Of a stretch of DNA of 64,000 nt, positions 1 through 9,463 are shown one piece after another (the first letter of the stretch is position 1; each line of letters begins with the position of its first letter). The translations under genes and the position numbers were made by a program. Under the pieces are notes generated by a model, which saw only the letters and a list, made by a program, of their open reading frames with translations, was not told where the DNA came from and searched no databases. The stretch comes from Chloroflexota bacterium (GTDB lineage: Bacteria; Chloroflexota; Anaerolineae; Aggregatilineales; Phototrophicaceae). The DNA lies in NCBI GenBank assembly GCA_026708115.1, contig JAPOVL010000019.1, positions 112,801 through 176,800 of the forward strand. Direction: 5' to 3'.

Positions 1-1
1 C

Positions 2-340
2 GGCGCGACCATGGTCGTGCCCGGCAGCCACAAAGCGCACTTCCCCCACCCCGATAGCGAAGCTTACAGAATGTACAGCGAGGTCGCGTCGGTTGATCAC
101 GTGGAAGGCGCGGTCGAGGTCCAGATGGATGCCGGCGATGTGCTGTTATTTGTGGATGCGCTCTGTCACGGATCGGCCGAGCGGCGCAACCCGGGGGATC
201 GTCGCATCATCGTCTTTCGCTACGGCCCGTCCTGGGGCAACTTCCGCTTTGGATATCAAGTTTCTGCAGCCTTGATCGATCGCTTGACGCCGGAACGGCG
301 GCAAATCGTACGGCCAAAAGCGCCGCTTGTACCCAGCTAA
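2..340 (+). CDS. Phytanoyl-CoA dioxygenase (PhyH) family protein, C-terminal part
   Basis: The reading frame is open from the window edge, so the N-terminus is missing and only about 112 residues are visible. The segment GATMVVPGSHK near its start is the conserved strand following the first iron ligands in PhyH-type Fe(II)/2-oxoglutarate dioxygenases. A later segment, DALCHGSAERRNPGDRR, fits the distal iron-binding His and the 2-oxoglutarate-binding Arg. Such enzymes hydroxylate varied small molecules, and the substrate cannot be told from this piece. It converges on the dehydratase gene on the other strand, 7 bp away. The family call is fairly secure, the function is not. Confidence 0.8.
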   Translation, partial: GATMVVPGSHKAHFPHPDSEAYRMYSEVASVDHVEGAVEVQMDAGDVLLFVDALCHGSAERRNPGDRRIIVFRYGPSWGNFRFGYQVSAALIDRLTPERRQIVRPKAPLVPS

Positions 341-347
341 GCAATCA

Positions 348-1502
348 TCAGGCTTGCAGCTCGCGCAGGCGCGTCTCGTCCAGTTCCACGCCCAGCCCCG
401 CGCCGCGCGGCAATTCATAATATCCCTCCACGCAGGATAGCGGCTCGGTCAGGAGCATGTTGGCGACTTCGAACACCGGCGGCTGGTACTCCAACAGGTA
501 TAGATTCGGAATCGCCGCGGCGACATGCAAGGTCGCCGCGATGCATACACCGAGGCCGACGCTCAAATGCGGCGCGACGCGAACGTTAAAGGCTTCCGCC
601 AGGCTGGCGATCTTGGCCACTTCAGAGATGCCGGCTCTGCCCACATCGGGCTGCAAAATGTCGGCGGCTTTTTGCATCAGCCAGGGGCGGAATTGATAAC
701 GCGTCCGCTCAGTCTCTCCAATGGCGACGGGGATGGCGATGGCGCTTGCTAGCTGCGCGTGAGATTCAATATCTTCCGGGTTGATCGGCGCTTCAAAGAA
801 TCCTACCTCTAGTTCTTCGAGGTTTCTGCCCAAGCGAATCGCGTCATCGAGATGGTAAACCCAGTGCGCGTCCAGCAACAGCGTCGCTTCTTCGCCCAAG
901 GCGTCTCGCAATGACTTGATGCTCTGTGTATCCGAGCGCACGCCATGGCCAGCCGCCAGCTTGAAGGCCTCGAAGCCCTTGTCAACGAAGGATAAGGCTA
1001 GCTCGACACGTTCTTCGGCGCTTGGTTTGGGCAATCCGGAAACGTAACAGGGCACGGACTCTCGATAGGCGCCGCCCAGCAATTTGTAGACCGGTTGGGC
1101 CAGCGTCTTCCCGCGCAGGTCCCAAAGCGCCGTATCGCAGGCGCTGATGGCATCGAGCATGAAGCCGCCATAATAGCCGCGCTCTCGCATCAAATCGTAC
1201 ATGACATTCCACAGCACATTGCCATCCAGAGGATCCCGACCAACGAGGGCGGGCGCCAGCAACTGCTCGACGATCACCCCCACCGTTTCCGGCGCGACCG
1301 GCGCTAGAGCTTCGCCCCAGCCGATCAAGCCATCATCGGTCGTCAATTTGACGAAGGCCGTTTCGAAGTAGGCAGAGTAGAGCGCGCGGTAAGGCGGACG
1401 CAAGAAATAAGCGCCCGGATTGGCCGATGCCGGCAGACTGCCCAGGTAGGCTTCCTCCCGCTTGATGCGAACGGGCGTCACTTCAACTTTGGATATGCTC
1501 AT
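348..1502 (-). CDS. Mandelate racemase/muconate lactonizing enzyme family protein (enolase superfamily)
   Basis: The 384-residue protein has the normal length of the family, with an N-terminal capping domain (about 1-125) and a TIM barrel. Metal ligands fit D211 (LLLDAHW), E237 (FFEAP) and E263 (IGETE). The His-Asp dyad fits D286 (LQPDVGRAG) and H312 (VAPHLS). The KxK motif of the second strand reads FKLAAG, so K181 is kept but the second lysine is Ala183. This argues for dehydration or one-sided proton abstraction rather than mandelate-type racemization. Members typically dehydrate sugar acids. The gene is divergent from the DapA-like gene, a common partner in sugar-acid degradation. The start is an ATG with only a weak Shine-Dalgarno sequence. 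Confidence 0.9.
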   Translation of the reverse strand: MSISKVEVTPVRIKREEAYLGSLPASANPGAYFLRPPYRALYSAYFETAFVKLTTDDGLIGWGEALAPVAPETVGVIVEQLLAPALVGRDPLDGNVLWNVMYDLMRERGYYGGFMLDAISACDTALWDLRGKTLAQPVYKLLGGAYRESVPCYVSGLPKPSAEERVELALSFVDKGFEAFKLAAGHGVRSDTQSIKSLRDALGEEATLLLDAHWVYHLDDAIRLGRNLEELEVGFFEAPINPEDIESHAQLASAIAIPVAIGETERTRYQFRPWLMQKAADILQPDVGRAGISEVAKIASLAEAFNVRVAPHLSVGLGVCIAATLHVAAAIPNLYLLEYQPPVFEVANMLLTEPLSCVEGYYELPRGAGLGVELDETRLRELQA

Positions 1503-1686
1503 GTCATTAACCCTGAGAACGCGGACATAGTGGGAGTGTTCCCAAACTGAAGGTATAGTTTATGAGAATGGCAGCGTCTTGGCAATGAATAGGCAATCTG
1601 GGGAGCGGCGGATTCTCCGTTTTGAAATCGCTAGGGGCGGCATCCGCGATGTTGAGCGCTATCCACAATCTGTGATGAGGTGAACC

Positions 1687-2592
1687 GTGCTGGCAGGCAT
1701 CTTTCAAATCTTACATACGCCCTTTGAAGACGACGGTGCAATCGATTGGAGGAGTTTTCAAACGCAGGTAGACTACTGTATGGCGGCCGGCGCGCACGGA
1801 CTGGTCGTGCCGGCCTTGGCAAGCGAATTCTTCACCCTGAGCGACGCCGAGCGCCTGCAAGTCGTCGAATTCGCGGCAAAAGCGATTGACGGCAGGGTCC
1901 CGCTGGTGGTCGGTGTTCAAGGTCTGACACAGGCAGCCGCACTGGCCTTTGCGGAACATGCTTCTAAACAAGGCGCGACTGCGCTGATGGCCATGCCGCC
2001 GTATTTGCGCAAGGCCCCCAAAGCCTACGTCAAGGATTATTACCGCGCCCTGGCCCAATTCGATCGGCCGCTCATGATTCAAAATGCGCCGGCGCCCATC
2101 GGCACGCCCTTGTCGCCGGGCGAACTGGTCGAGCTCTTGGCATCCGAGCCAAATATTGCATACATCAAAGAGGAAACCAGCCCGATCTTGCAGCATATTA
2201 ATCAGATACAGGAATTGGACGCGGGGCATTGCCAGGGCGTCTTTGGCGGGGCAAACGGCATATATCTGATAGACGAATTGACACGCGGCGCTTGCGGCAA
2301 TATGCCAGCCGGCGGCGTCATGGATGTCCAAGTCAGCATCTATGACTTGTATCAAGCTGGAAAGCAAGAGCTGGCGGAGCAGATACATTTCCAACTGCTG
2401 CCGCTGCTGAATTACGCGGCCGTCTACGGCATCTCTTTCCATAAATATGTCTTGTGGCGACGGGGCGTCTTGCGCTCGCCCTACGCCCGCGATCCACAAA
2501 AGATCAACCTCAACCCCGATGACATCCGAGCCATAGAAGGCCTCTGGGATCGCATCGCCGAATTCGCGCTGAGCGATTATCCCTTCGTCTAG
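1687..2592 (+). CDS. DapA/NanA-family class I aldolase-like protein
   Basis: The 301-residue protein has the length and TIM-barrel pattern of the dihydrodipicolinate synthase/N-acetylneuraminate lyase family. The Schiff-base lysine is K161, in AYIKEE. The usual active-site Tyr (YNVP motif) is replaced by Gln132 (IQNAP), and the GTTGE substrate loop reads ALASE, so it is unlikely to be a true DapA. A sugar-acid or keto-acid lyase or dehydratase is more likely, consistent with the adjacent enolase-superfamily enzyme and SDR. Translation probably starts at the GTG, 6 bases after GAGGTG. The SDR gene begins 2 bp after its stop, so the two form an operon. Confidence 0.88.
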   Translation: MLAGIFQILHTPFEDDGAIDWRSFQTQVDYCMAAGAHGLVVPALASEFFTLSDAERLQVVEFAAKAIDGRVPLVVGVQGLTQAAALAFAEHASKQGATALMAMPPYLRKAPKAYVKDYYRALAQFDRPLMIQNAPAPIGTPLSPGELVELLASEPNIAYIKEETSPILQHINQIQELDAGHCQGVFGGANGIYLIDELTRGACGNMPAGGVMDVQVSIYDLYQAGKQELAEQIHFQLLPLLNYAAVYGISFHKYVLWRRGVLRSPYARDPQKINLNPDDIRAIEGLWDRIAEFALSDYPFV

Positions 2593-2594
2593 TC

Positions 2595-3371
2595 ATGGAT
2601 ATCAACTATCGCTTAGGTGACAAAGTTGCTGTCGTCAGTGGCGCCGGGAGTGGCATCGGCGCCGGTACGGCAAAGGTGCTGGCAGCGCAGGGCGCGCGTG
2701 TGATCATCGCAGAACTTGACCCTGAAAGCGGTAAGCGCGTCGCTGCCGAAATCAATTCCGCGGGATACGACGCGCGCTTCATCGCTTGCGACGTGCGCGA
2801 AGAAGACAGCATCAGGGCCATGGTTGACACCGCGATCGGCCATTACCAGAAGATCGACATCCTGGTAAACAATGCCGGAATTACGCAGGTCGTCCAACTG
2901 GACAAGATGTCGCCAGACGAATGGGATCGCCTGCAAAGCGCGAACCTGCGCAGCATGTTCTTGATGACAAGAGCTTGCCTGCCCTATCTGCGTCAAAGCG
3001 AGGGTGCCGCCATCGTGAACATGTCGTCGGTCAACGCTTCGGTAACGCTCGGCGGTTTGAGCGCTTACGCGGCTTCAAAAGCGGGCATTGTCGGCTTTAC
3101 CAAAAGCCTGGCGGCGGAACTCGCGCCGCGAATCCGCGTGAATGCCATCGCTCCCGGGGCCATCTTGACAGCTGCCTGGGACGATCGAGAGGATCTGGAC
3201 CAAGTCCTGGCCCATCGGCTTAAGTACATCCCGCTCGAACGGATGGGCGCCCCGGAAGATGTCGGTAAAGGCGTGGCTTTTCTCGTCAGCGATCATGCAT
3301 CGTACATTACGGGCACTGTGCTGACAATCGACGGCGGTATGACCTCACGGCTTTACGACGGCCAGGTCTGA
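2595..3371 (+). CDS. Short-chain dehydrogenase/reductase (SDR) family oxidoreductase
   Basis: This is a 258-residue classical SDR. It has the nucleotide-binding loop SGAGSGIG (15-22), NNAG (92-95), the catalytic Ser at 144/145 (NMSS), and Tyr158-x-x-x-Lys162 (YAASK). An acidic residue at the end of the second strand (Glu40) suggests NAD(H) preference. The C-terminal motif YITGTVLTIDGG is typical of FabG-like sugar-alcohol or sugar-acid dehydrogenases. It lies 2 bp behind the DapA-like gene and should be co-transcribed, acting in the same small catabolic pathway. The substrate is unknown. Confidence 0.93.
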   Translation: MDINYRLGDKVAVVSGAGSGIGAGTAKVLAAQGARVIIAELDPESGKRVAAEINSAGYDARFIACDVREEDSIRAMVDTAIGHYQKIDILVNNAGITQVVQLDKMSPDEWDRLQSANLRSMFLMTRACLPYLRQSEGAAIVNMSSVNASVTLGGLSAYAASKAGIVGFTKSLAAELAPRIRVNAIAPGAILTAAWDDREDLDQVLAHRLKYIPLERMGAPEDVGKGVAFLVSDHASYITGTVLTIDGGMTSRLYDGQV

Positions 3372-3380
3372 GAAACGACG

Positions 3381-4796
3381 TCAATAGGTCCAGGAACGTG
3401 CCAGCGGGCGCTCCATTTGTAGCAGACGCTCCAGCAGGTGATGGCGGCAGCGGGTCAGCGCCGACTGATGGGCGGGCTCGTCGGCAACATCAGCATATTC
3501 GCCCGGATCACTTTCGATGTGCCAAAGGCGCTCTTTGCCGTCGCTGTGAATCAGATAGCGATAATCCCGATTCCGCAGGCACTTCCAGCCATCGCCCTCG
3601 GTCAATGCCGCTTGTTTGGTGACCTGCGCGCCGGCCATGACGACATCTCCCAGGCTGACGCCCTGTAGTGTCGGCGGCGTTTGAATGCCAGCCAGGCTCA
3701 ACAGCGTCGGCACGATATCCACTGCTTCGACGATGCCGTCTACCCGCTGCCCGGGCATGCCGCCGGGCGCGGATATGATCAAGGGTACGCGGCTGACCGC
3801 ATCGTCGGCCGGATAACCCTTGCCAAATTTGAAATGGTCGCCTAACCACTCTCCATGATCCGATGTGAAAATGACAATAGTATTGTCTCGCTGTCCGGTC
3901 CGGTCCAAGGCGTCGATTATTCTGCCAATGCAGTCGTCGACCTCGCTGATCATGGCGTAATAGCCTTGTTTGGCGCGGCGTAAATGCCCGTCCGAGAACT
4001 GCGCGCCGGGGTCAAGCGGTCGCCCCCGGTCGATTTCGGGCGGGAAATCAGGCAGCGACAGGCGCTCGGGATCGTACAGATCGAGGTATTTCTGCGGTAC
4101 CATCCAGGGCGCGTGCGGCGAATAGAAGCCAGCGATGCACAGAAACGGTTGACCTCCCTGCTGCCGAATGTATTCGACGGTCTGCTCGGCGACAAAAGCG
4201 CTATGCGGCAGGTCATCGTCAGCCGCAAATGGAATACCGCCATCAAAGTCAAAGCGTCCCTCGGGATCGCCACGGTGCGCGACTTTATCATAGATTCCCA
4301 TCGTCCTGTACCAAGTGCGAGTCGCCGGCGGGATGCCGGCGCTAATGCTATCCATCTGTTTCGGGGCGCGTTGCCGCACCCAGGCGCGATAGGCGTCTTC
4401 GTAGACGCCCGGTTCATCCGAGATTTCCATATGGTCAAAGCCATAGTCCGGATGAGGCAAACGGTGATCGCGGTTGGCGTGCGGCAGAAAATGCAACTTT
4501 CCGATATTGGCGTTGCGATATCCGTATGGTTTCAAAATGTGCGGCAGGGTCAGCAGGTCTTGCGGCACCGGAACACCCATGTGCGTGATACCGATGCTGG
4601 ATGGATAGCGACCGGACAACATGCTTATACGGCTGGGCATACAGACTGGGCTCTGCACGAAATGATGCGTGAAGGTCACGCCGGAAGCGGCAAGCGCGTC
4701 GAGATTCGGTGTCAGTATCTCGGAATTGCCATTGGCGCCCAAAGTGTCCCAGCGCTGCTGGTCCGTGTACAAAATGAGGATATTCGGTCGTCGCAT
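3381..4796 (-). CDS. Sulfatase (type I, formylglycine-dependent)
   Basis: The 471-residue protein starts with the metal-binding segment NILILYTDQQR and carries the sulfatase signature CMPSR at Cys52. That cysteine would be converted to formylglycine by a modifying enzyme encoded elsewhere. A second metal and active-site block, FTSDHGEWLGDH, follows at about residue 317. There is no obvious signal peptide, so it probably acts in the cytoplasm on imported sulfated sugars. It converges on the SDR gene, with 9 bp between. A perfect inverted repeat lies just upstream of its start. The exact substrate (sulfated glycan or another sulfate ester) cannot be read from sequence. Confidence 0.93.
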   Translation of the reverse strand: MRRPNILILYTDQQRWDTLGANGNSEILTPNLDALAASGVTFTHHFVQSPVCMPSRISMLSGRYPSSIGITHMGVPVPQDLLTLPHILKPYGYRNANIGKLHFLPHANRDHRLPHPDYGFDHMEISDEPGVYEDAYRAWVRQRAPKQMDSISAGIPPATRTWYRTMGIYDKVAHRGDPEGRFDFDGGIPFAADDDLPHSAFVAEQTVEYIRQQGGQPFLCIAGFYSPHAPWMVPQKYLDLYDPERLSLPDFPPEIDRGRPLDPGAQFSDGHLRRAKQGYYAMISEVDDCIGRIIDALDRTGQRDNTIVIFTSDHGEWLGDHFKFGKGYPADDAVSRVPLIISAPGGMPGQRVDGIVEAVDIVPTLLSLAGIQTPPTLQGVSLGDVVMAGAQVTKQAALTEGDGWKCLRNRDYRYLIHSDGKERLWHIESDPGEYADVADEPAHQSALTRCRHHLLERLLQMERPLARSWTY

Positions 4797-4823
4797 ACGC
4801 TCGATTTTCGACTGACGTGAGCG

Positions 4824-4840
4824 ACGCGATTTTATCGCGT
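4824..4840. promoter_or_regulatory. Perfect inverted repeat in divergent promoter region
   Basis: ACGCGAT-TTT-ATCGCGT is a perfect 7-bp inverted repeat starting 27 bp upstream of the sulfatase start codon, in the 206-bp region shared with the divergent phosphorylase gene. Its position fits an operator, but no regulator gene is adjacent. A leader hairpin is an alternative. Confidence 0.35.
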
Positions 4841-5002
4841 ATATGTTGGGAATGCGAAAGTCGTCCCATGAATCCTGTTAAGCATGTATTACAAATATGA
4901 TATAAATAATATAGCGGCGACAATAGATCAATGGAAACGGGATGTCGTCGGCGCTGTGGATTCCCGCCCCACCTCATGAATATATAGAAAACAGGACAAA
5001 TC

Positions 5003-7477
5003 ATGGTGATCGCGAATTTCGATAACATTACACCGGTTGAAAACACGCAAGAGGCCTTCGCGCAGGCCTTTGCCGATAACCTCTATTACACAAGCGGACA
5101 AGCTATCTACACGGCCACGAGTCACGATCTGTATATGGCTCTGTCGCATACCGTGCGCGACTACATGATGTTCAATTGGCAGAAAAACGTTGACGCCTAC
5201 TTCCGTCAGAATCCCAAATTCGTATATTACCTGTCGGCGGAGTATCTCATTGGCCAGCAGTTGGAAAAGAATCTGCACTACACCGGCACCTTCGAGTTTG
5301 CCCGCGAAACCATGCGCCAGCACGACATCGATCTGGCGGACTTAAACCGACTGGATATTGAGCCGGGCTTGGGCAATGGCGGCTTGGGACGGTTGTCGGC
5401 TTGTTTCATGGATTCGCTGGCAACGCTGAATATACCGGCTGTCGGCTACGGCATTCGTTATGAGTATGGCATTTTCCGACAAAGCTTCCGCGACGGCTGG
5501 CAGGTCGAGAGCCCGGATGAATGGCTCTACTACGGCAACCCGTGGGAGTTCCCGCAGCCGGACGATATGGTTGAAGTCGGTTTCGGCGGTCATACCGAGA
5601 GCTATCACAACAGCGAAGGAAATTACTGTGTACGATGGATCCCGGCACAGACGATTATGGGGCAACCCTATCATACCCTGGTCCCCGGTTACCGGACGAA
5701 GACCGTAAATATGCTGCGGCTGTGGGGCGCCCGCGCCACGCGCGAATTCGATCTCCAGCTATTTGATGTGGGCGACTACACACGCGCCGTGGAACAGAAG
5801 ACCAGTTCTGAAAATGTGACAAAGGTACTCTACCCTAACGACAATACGCCGCAGGGCAAAGAACTAAGGCTCAAGCAGCAGTATTTCTTCGTTGCCTGTT
5901 CGCTGAACAACATCATCAAACGCTTTATGATCAAGAATGCGGAATGGGAGGAATTGCCAGCTGTGGCGGTTATCCATCTCAACGATTCGCATCCGGTGAT
6001 CGCCATCGCCGAATTAATGCGGCTGCTGATCGACCTCCACCACTTGCCCTGGGATCGCGCCTGGGACATCACAACGCGCACCTTTGCCGCCACACAACAT
6101 ACCCTCCTACCAGAGGCGCTCGAGAAATGGCCCGTATGGCTCTTGGAGCGTGTTTTGCCGCGTCATCTCGAGATCATCTTCGAGATTAACCATCGCTTCC
6201 TCGACGAGGTGCGCATGTCTTACCCCAACGACCTCGAGCGCGTGTCGCGCCTTTCCATCATCGAAGAGGGTCCCGAAAAGCAGGTGCGAATGGCAAACCT
6301 GGCTTGCGTCGGCAGCTATTCGATCAATGGCGTTGCCGAGCTGCAGTCTGAACTCTTGCGGACGAAGGTCTTCCCCGACTTCGCCGATATGATGCCGCAG
6401 AAATTCGGCAATAAGACTAACGGCGTCACGCCGCGGCGCTTTATCCAGTTGGCGAATCCCATTTTGGCGGATCTCATCACGGACAAGATCGGCACTGGCT
6501 GGCTGAGCGACCTGGAAGAACTGCGCGGACTGGAAGCCTTCGTTGACGATCCAGCCTTTCGGCAAGACTGGCGCGCTATGAAAACGGCCAACAAGGTGCA
6601 GTTGGCGGACTACATCGAAAGCGTCCTCGGCTTGAGCGTCAACACCGAGTCCATGTTTGACGTCATGGTCAAGCGCTTGCACGAGTACAAGAGGCAGTTG
6701 CTCAAGACCTTGCACATCGTCCATCTCTACCAAAGGTTAAAGACAGATAGCGCGACTGCGCTGGATCCCGTTACATTTGTATTTGGCGCCAAGGCGGCGC
6801 CCGGTTATTACATGGCAAAGTTGATCATCAAACTGATCAACTCGGTGGCGGAAGTCGTCAACCGCGATCCAGCTTCCGCTGACATCCTGCGCGTCGTCTT
6901 TGTCCCGAACTTCAACGTCACAGCGGGACAGCTTATCTATCCGGCGGCCGATATCTCCGAACAGATCTCGCTGGCGGGCAAAGAAGCTTCGGGCACGGGC
7001 AATATGAAGTTCGCGCTGAACGGCGCGTTAACCGTCGGAACGCTAGATGGGGCAAATATCGAGATACGGGATCGAGTCGGCGCGGAGAACTTTTTCCTCT
7101 TTGGGCTGACCACCGAAGAAGTTTACACCGCCAAAGAGGGTGGCTATCATCCCTGGCATTACTATGAAATAAACGACGACCTGCGCATGGCGATTGACTG
7201 GATCGCCAGCGGACAGTTTTCCGGCGGTGATACACAGCTATTTCGACCCATCGTCGATTCCCTGCTTCATCACGATGAATACATGCTTTGCGCCGATTTC
7301 GCCAGTTACCTGGAATGCCAGAAGGCGGCCTTGGACGCCTTTGCCGACCGCGAGCGCTGGACGACAATGTCAATATTGAACGCAGCGCGTTCCGGCTTCT
7401 TCTCTTCCGACCGAACAATTGCCGAGTACAATCGCGATATCTGGCGGGCGTCAACGCTTGAGCTGGACGATGACTAG
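5003..7477 (+). CDS. glgP: Glycogen/starch/alpha-glucan phosphorylase
   Basis: The 824-residue protein matches the length of classical GT35 phosphorylases, which release glucose 1-phosphate from alpha-1,4-glucans. [14 protein letters not shown] near residue 117 is the conserved N-terminal signature. The pyridoxal-phosphate lysine lies in [14 protein letters not shown] at about residue 668. The gene stands alone, divergent from the sulfatase and convergent with the Gfo/Idh gene, about 43 kb from the other glycogen genes. It is clearly different from the DUF3417-type phosphorylase at 50438-53005. It may use oligosaccharides from uptake or stored glycogen. Confidence 0.96.
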   Translation: MVIANFDNITPVENTQEAFAQAFADNLYYTSGQAIYTATSHDLYMALSHTVRDYMMFNWQKNVDAYFRQNPKFVYYLSAEYLIGQQLEKNLHYTGTFEFARETMRQHDIDLADLNRLDIEPGLGNGGLGRLSACFMDSLATLNIPAVGYGIRYEYGIFRQSFRDGWQVESPDEWLYYGNPWEFPQPDDMVEVGFGGHTESYHNSEGNYCVRWIPAQTIMGQPYHTLVPGYRTKTVNMLRLWGARATREFDLQLFDVGDYTRAVEQKTSSENVTKVLYPNDNTPQGKELRLKQQYFFVACSLNNIIKRFMIKNAEWEELPAVAVIHLNDSHPVIAIAELMRLLIDLHHLPWDRAWDITTRTFAATQHTLLPEALEKWPVWLLERVLPRHLEIIFEINHRFLDEVRMSYPNDLERVSRLSIIEEGPEKQVRMANLACVGSYSINGVAELQSELLRTKVFPDFADMMPQKFGNKTNGVTPRRFIQLANPILADLITDKIGTGWLSDLEELRGLEAFVDDPAFRQDWRAMKTANKVQLADYIESVLGLSVNTESMFDVMVKRLHEYKRQLLKTLHIVHLYQRLKTDSATALDPVTFVFGAKAAPGYYMAKLIIKLINSVAEVVNRDPASADILRVVFVPNFNVTAGQLIYPAADISEQISLAGKEASGTGNMKFALNGALTVGTLDGANIEIRDRVGAENFFLFGLTTEEVYTAKEGGYHPWHYYEINDDLRMAIDWIASGQFSGGDTQLFRPIVDSLLHHDEYMLCADFASYLECQKAALDAFADRERWTTMSILNAARSGFFSSDRTIAEYNRDIWRASTLELDDD

Positions 7478-7499
7478 TCCCGGAGCATTGGAAGGACCG

Positions 7500-8549
7500 C
7501 TAAATTGAAAATGGCTGCGATTGCAGGGCGATGCGTCGCCCCTGTGCGTTAGACGCGACAGCCGCGGACATGATCTCCGTCACATGGCGCGCCGCCCACA
7601 GATTCGATAATTCGGGCTGAGTTCCCGATTCGATGCACCGCTGCCATTCCACATGTTGGTTGGGCACGCCAGGCGCCGACAATGTCTCTACAATTGGCGC
7701 AGCCCACTCTCGGTCAGCCGAGCCAGGACGAATATACTGGACCGATTCACCGTCTTGTATCAGTTTTCCTGTTGTGCCATGTACACGCAAGTATGACGAC
7801 CTTGCCGGATCGCACCAACCGGTTTCTGCTGTGCCCAGGGCGCCGTTCTCGAAATCCAGGATGAGTGTGGCGGTGTCCTCCATGGCGGTTGCTTTGTCAA
7901 CGGTCGTCATGCGCGCTGTCACCCCAGCGACTTTTCCGAGCAGGGCAACCAAAGTCGCAATCGCGTAAACGCCCATGTCGATGAGGGCGCCTCCGCCCGC
8001 CGTATCCGCGTCGAAAAACCAGAAGTCGTCCTCGGCGCGCGGCTCTTCAAAGGTATCTGCCACTTCCGCATAGTAGATCTCCGGGCCGCCATGGCTGTGA
8101 CGCGCCAGCGCGCCCGATACCAGCCCTATCCTTCCAGCGGCGATTTGCCGTCGCATTTCATAGACGACTCCATCAAAGGATGGCCGACAATATACTATCT
8201 GCTCAGGCCGAGCCTCGCTGGCGGCAACGAGTTGATCGGCCTCTTCCATTGTTGTGCAGAGCGGCTTCTGCATGAACAGGTGCAACCCGCGCTCTAGGAC
8301 GGCCAGCCCAGCCCCGGCATGCAGCGGATGTGGCAATGCCACGATGACCGCGTCTATGTCCTCGTCATTGAGCAGATCGTTCCAATGGGTCGAATAGCGT
8401 GGAACCGCAAAGCGATCACATAGCAGTTGCAAGCGCCGTTCTGTGCGTCCGCAAATGTGCGTCACTTGCATGCCATCAATCGCGGCGATTTCCGGCAGAT
8501 GGCTTAGCGCGGCTATGCCCCCCGCACCCAGGATACCGACCCTAATCAT
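7500..8549 (-). CDS. Gfo/Idh/MocA family oxidoreductase
   Basis: The 349-residue protein has an N-terminal Rossmann fold beginning VGILGAGGIA (4-13). The catalytic EKP motif is replaced by MQKPL, keeping Lys95. The C-terminal half contains GGALIDMGVYA, the usual alpha/beta dimerization domain motif. Family members oxidize or reduce sugars, inositols and sugar derivatives using tightly bound NAD(P). Its start overlaps the end of the upstream TIM-barrel isomerase gene by 8 bp, so the two are translationally coupled, as often seen in inositol-like or keto-sugar catabolism. The substrate is unassigned. Confidence 0.92.
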   Translation of the reverse strand: MIRVGILGAGGIAALSHLPEIAAIDGMQVTHICGRTERRLQLLCDRFAVPRYSTHWNDLLNDEDIDAVIVALPHPLHAGAGLAVLERGLHLFMQKPLCTTMEEADQLVAASEARPEQIVYCRPSFDGVVYEMRRQIAAGRIGLVSGALARHSHGGPEIYYAEVADTFEEPRAEDDFWFFDADTAGGGALIDMGVYAIATLVALLGKVAGVTARMTTVDKATAMEDTATLILDFENGALGTAETGWCDPARSSYLRVHGTTGKLIQDGESVQYIRPGSADREWAAPIVETLSAPGVPNQHVEWQRCIESGTQPELSNLWAARHVTEIMSAAVASNAQGRRIALQSQPFSI

Positions 8550-9375
8550 CGAGATAGCGCGTCAGGAACTGGTAACTGCGGCCGATGGAGCCGACCATGT
8601 CTTCGTTGCCCGTCTCGTCTTCAATCGCCAGGACGCCGTTATAACTGATCTCTCTAAGCGCCCCTATGTAACCATCCCAGGGCACGAGGCCCTCGCCGCA
8701 GGTCGCTTGCATCGTCTCGGGGTTCCAGTCTTTGGCATGCGTGTGGATGATCTTGTCGCCCAGGATATGAACGCCTTGAACAGTGCCCGCCTCCGAACCG
8801 AAGCGCAAGAGATTGCAGGGATCATAGTTCACACACAGCCAGGGATTGCCGATCTCGTCGATGAAGTCACTGAGCGCTTGTGGAGATTCTTGCCCGGTCT
8901 CGAGCGCAAAATAGACGCCGACCTGCGCGCCATGCTCCGCGATCTCGCCAACCGAGCGCAGCAGCGTTTGGTATGCAGGATCCGAACGGTCTTCCGGCAG
9001 CAGGCCGGCGTGCGTGGTAATGATGTTCCCCCCCAACTCCGCCGTGGTGTTCAGGGCTTCCTTGGTCTTGTCGATCCGCCATTGCAAACCTTCTTCTTCT
9101 TCCAAGCCGCCATAAGTCGTCGCACCCTGCAACTGCGCGCAAAAGGCGCTAAACGACAGGCCCAGCGACTCGGCGATCTTGACGATCTCGCGACGGTCCG
9201 CCGCGCTGCCCACTTCGGGGTCCAATATACAGGGACTGTATTCCACGTTGACGATCCAGGGTTGGACCGACGTACAGCCGACGCCGGCGGCGACCTCCAT
9301 CTGCCGCGCCAGCGCGCCAACATCGGGCGTCGCGCCCAAGGTCCATAAGGCGCATCCGATTGAAAAGCTGCTCAT
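8542..9375 (-). CDS. Sugar phosphate isomerase/epimerase-like TIM-barrel protein (AP endonuclease 2 fold)
   Basis: The metal-binding residues of the xylose-isomerase-like TIM-barrel family are visible in order: Glu in FALETGQ, Asp in VNYDPCN, His in IIHTHAKD and Glu in AIEDE. The family includes keto-sugar epimerases and inosose dehydratases. I chose the ATG at 9375 (277 residues) because GAGAGG lies directly before it. A GTG nine bases further upstream is possible but would place the Shine-Dalgarno inside the gene. It is the first gene of a two-gene operon with the Gfo/Idh oxidoreductase, downstream of a palindromic promoter region. Confidence 0.88.
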   Translation of the reverse strand: MSSFSIGCALWTLGATPDVGALARQMEVAAGVGCTSVQPWIVNVEYSPCILDPEVGSAADRREIVKIAESLGLSFSAFCAQLQGATTYGGLEEEEGLQWRIDKTKEALNTTAELGGNIITTHAGLLPEDRSDPAYQTLLRSVGEIAEHGAQVGVYFALETGQESPQALSDFIDEIGNPWLCVNYDPCNLLRFGSEAGTVQGVHILGDKIIHTHAKDWNPETMQATCGEGLVPWDGYIGALREISYNGVLAIEDETGNEDMVGSIGRSYQFLTRYLDD

Positions 9376-9390
9376 GCCTCTCACCTTTTG

Positions 9391-9422
9391 CTCAATTGAG
9401 AATTCTCGTACCCTATAATAGC
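9391..9422 (-). promoter_or_regulatory. Candidate promoter with two overlapping palindromes
   Basis: Reading leftward, TGCTATTAT (9423-9415) resembles an extended -10 box. Between it and the isomerase start lie two overlapping perfect palindromes, GAGAATTCTC (9398-9407) and CTCAATTGAG (9391-9400). Their place just after the presumed transcription start fits an operator for the isomerase/oxidoreductase operon. No -35 match is convincing and the regulator is unknown. Confidence 0.4.
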
Positions 9423-9463
9423 AAAGCTCGCAAAGTCTGGCATTGTTGCGCTACTTGAACAGC

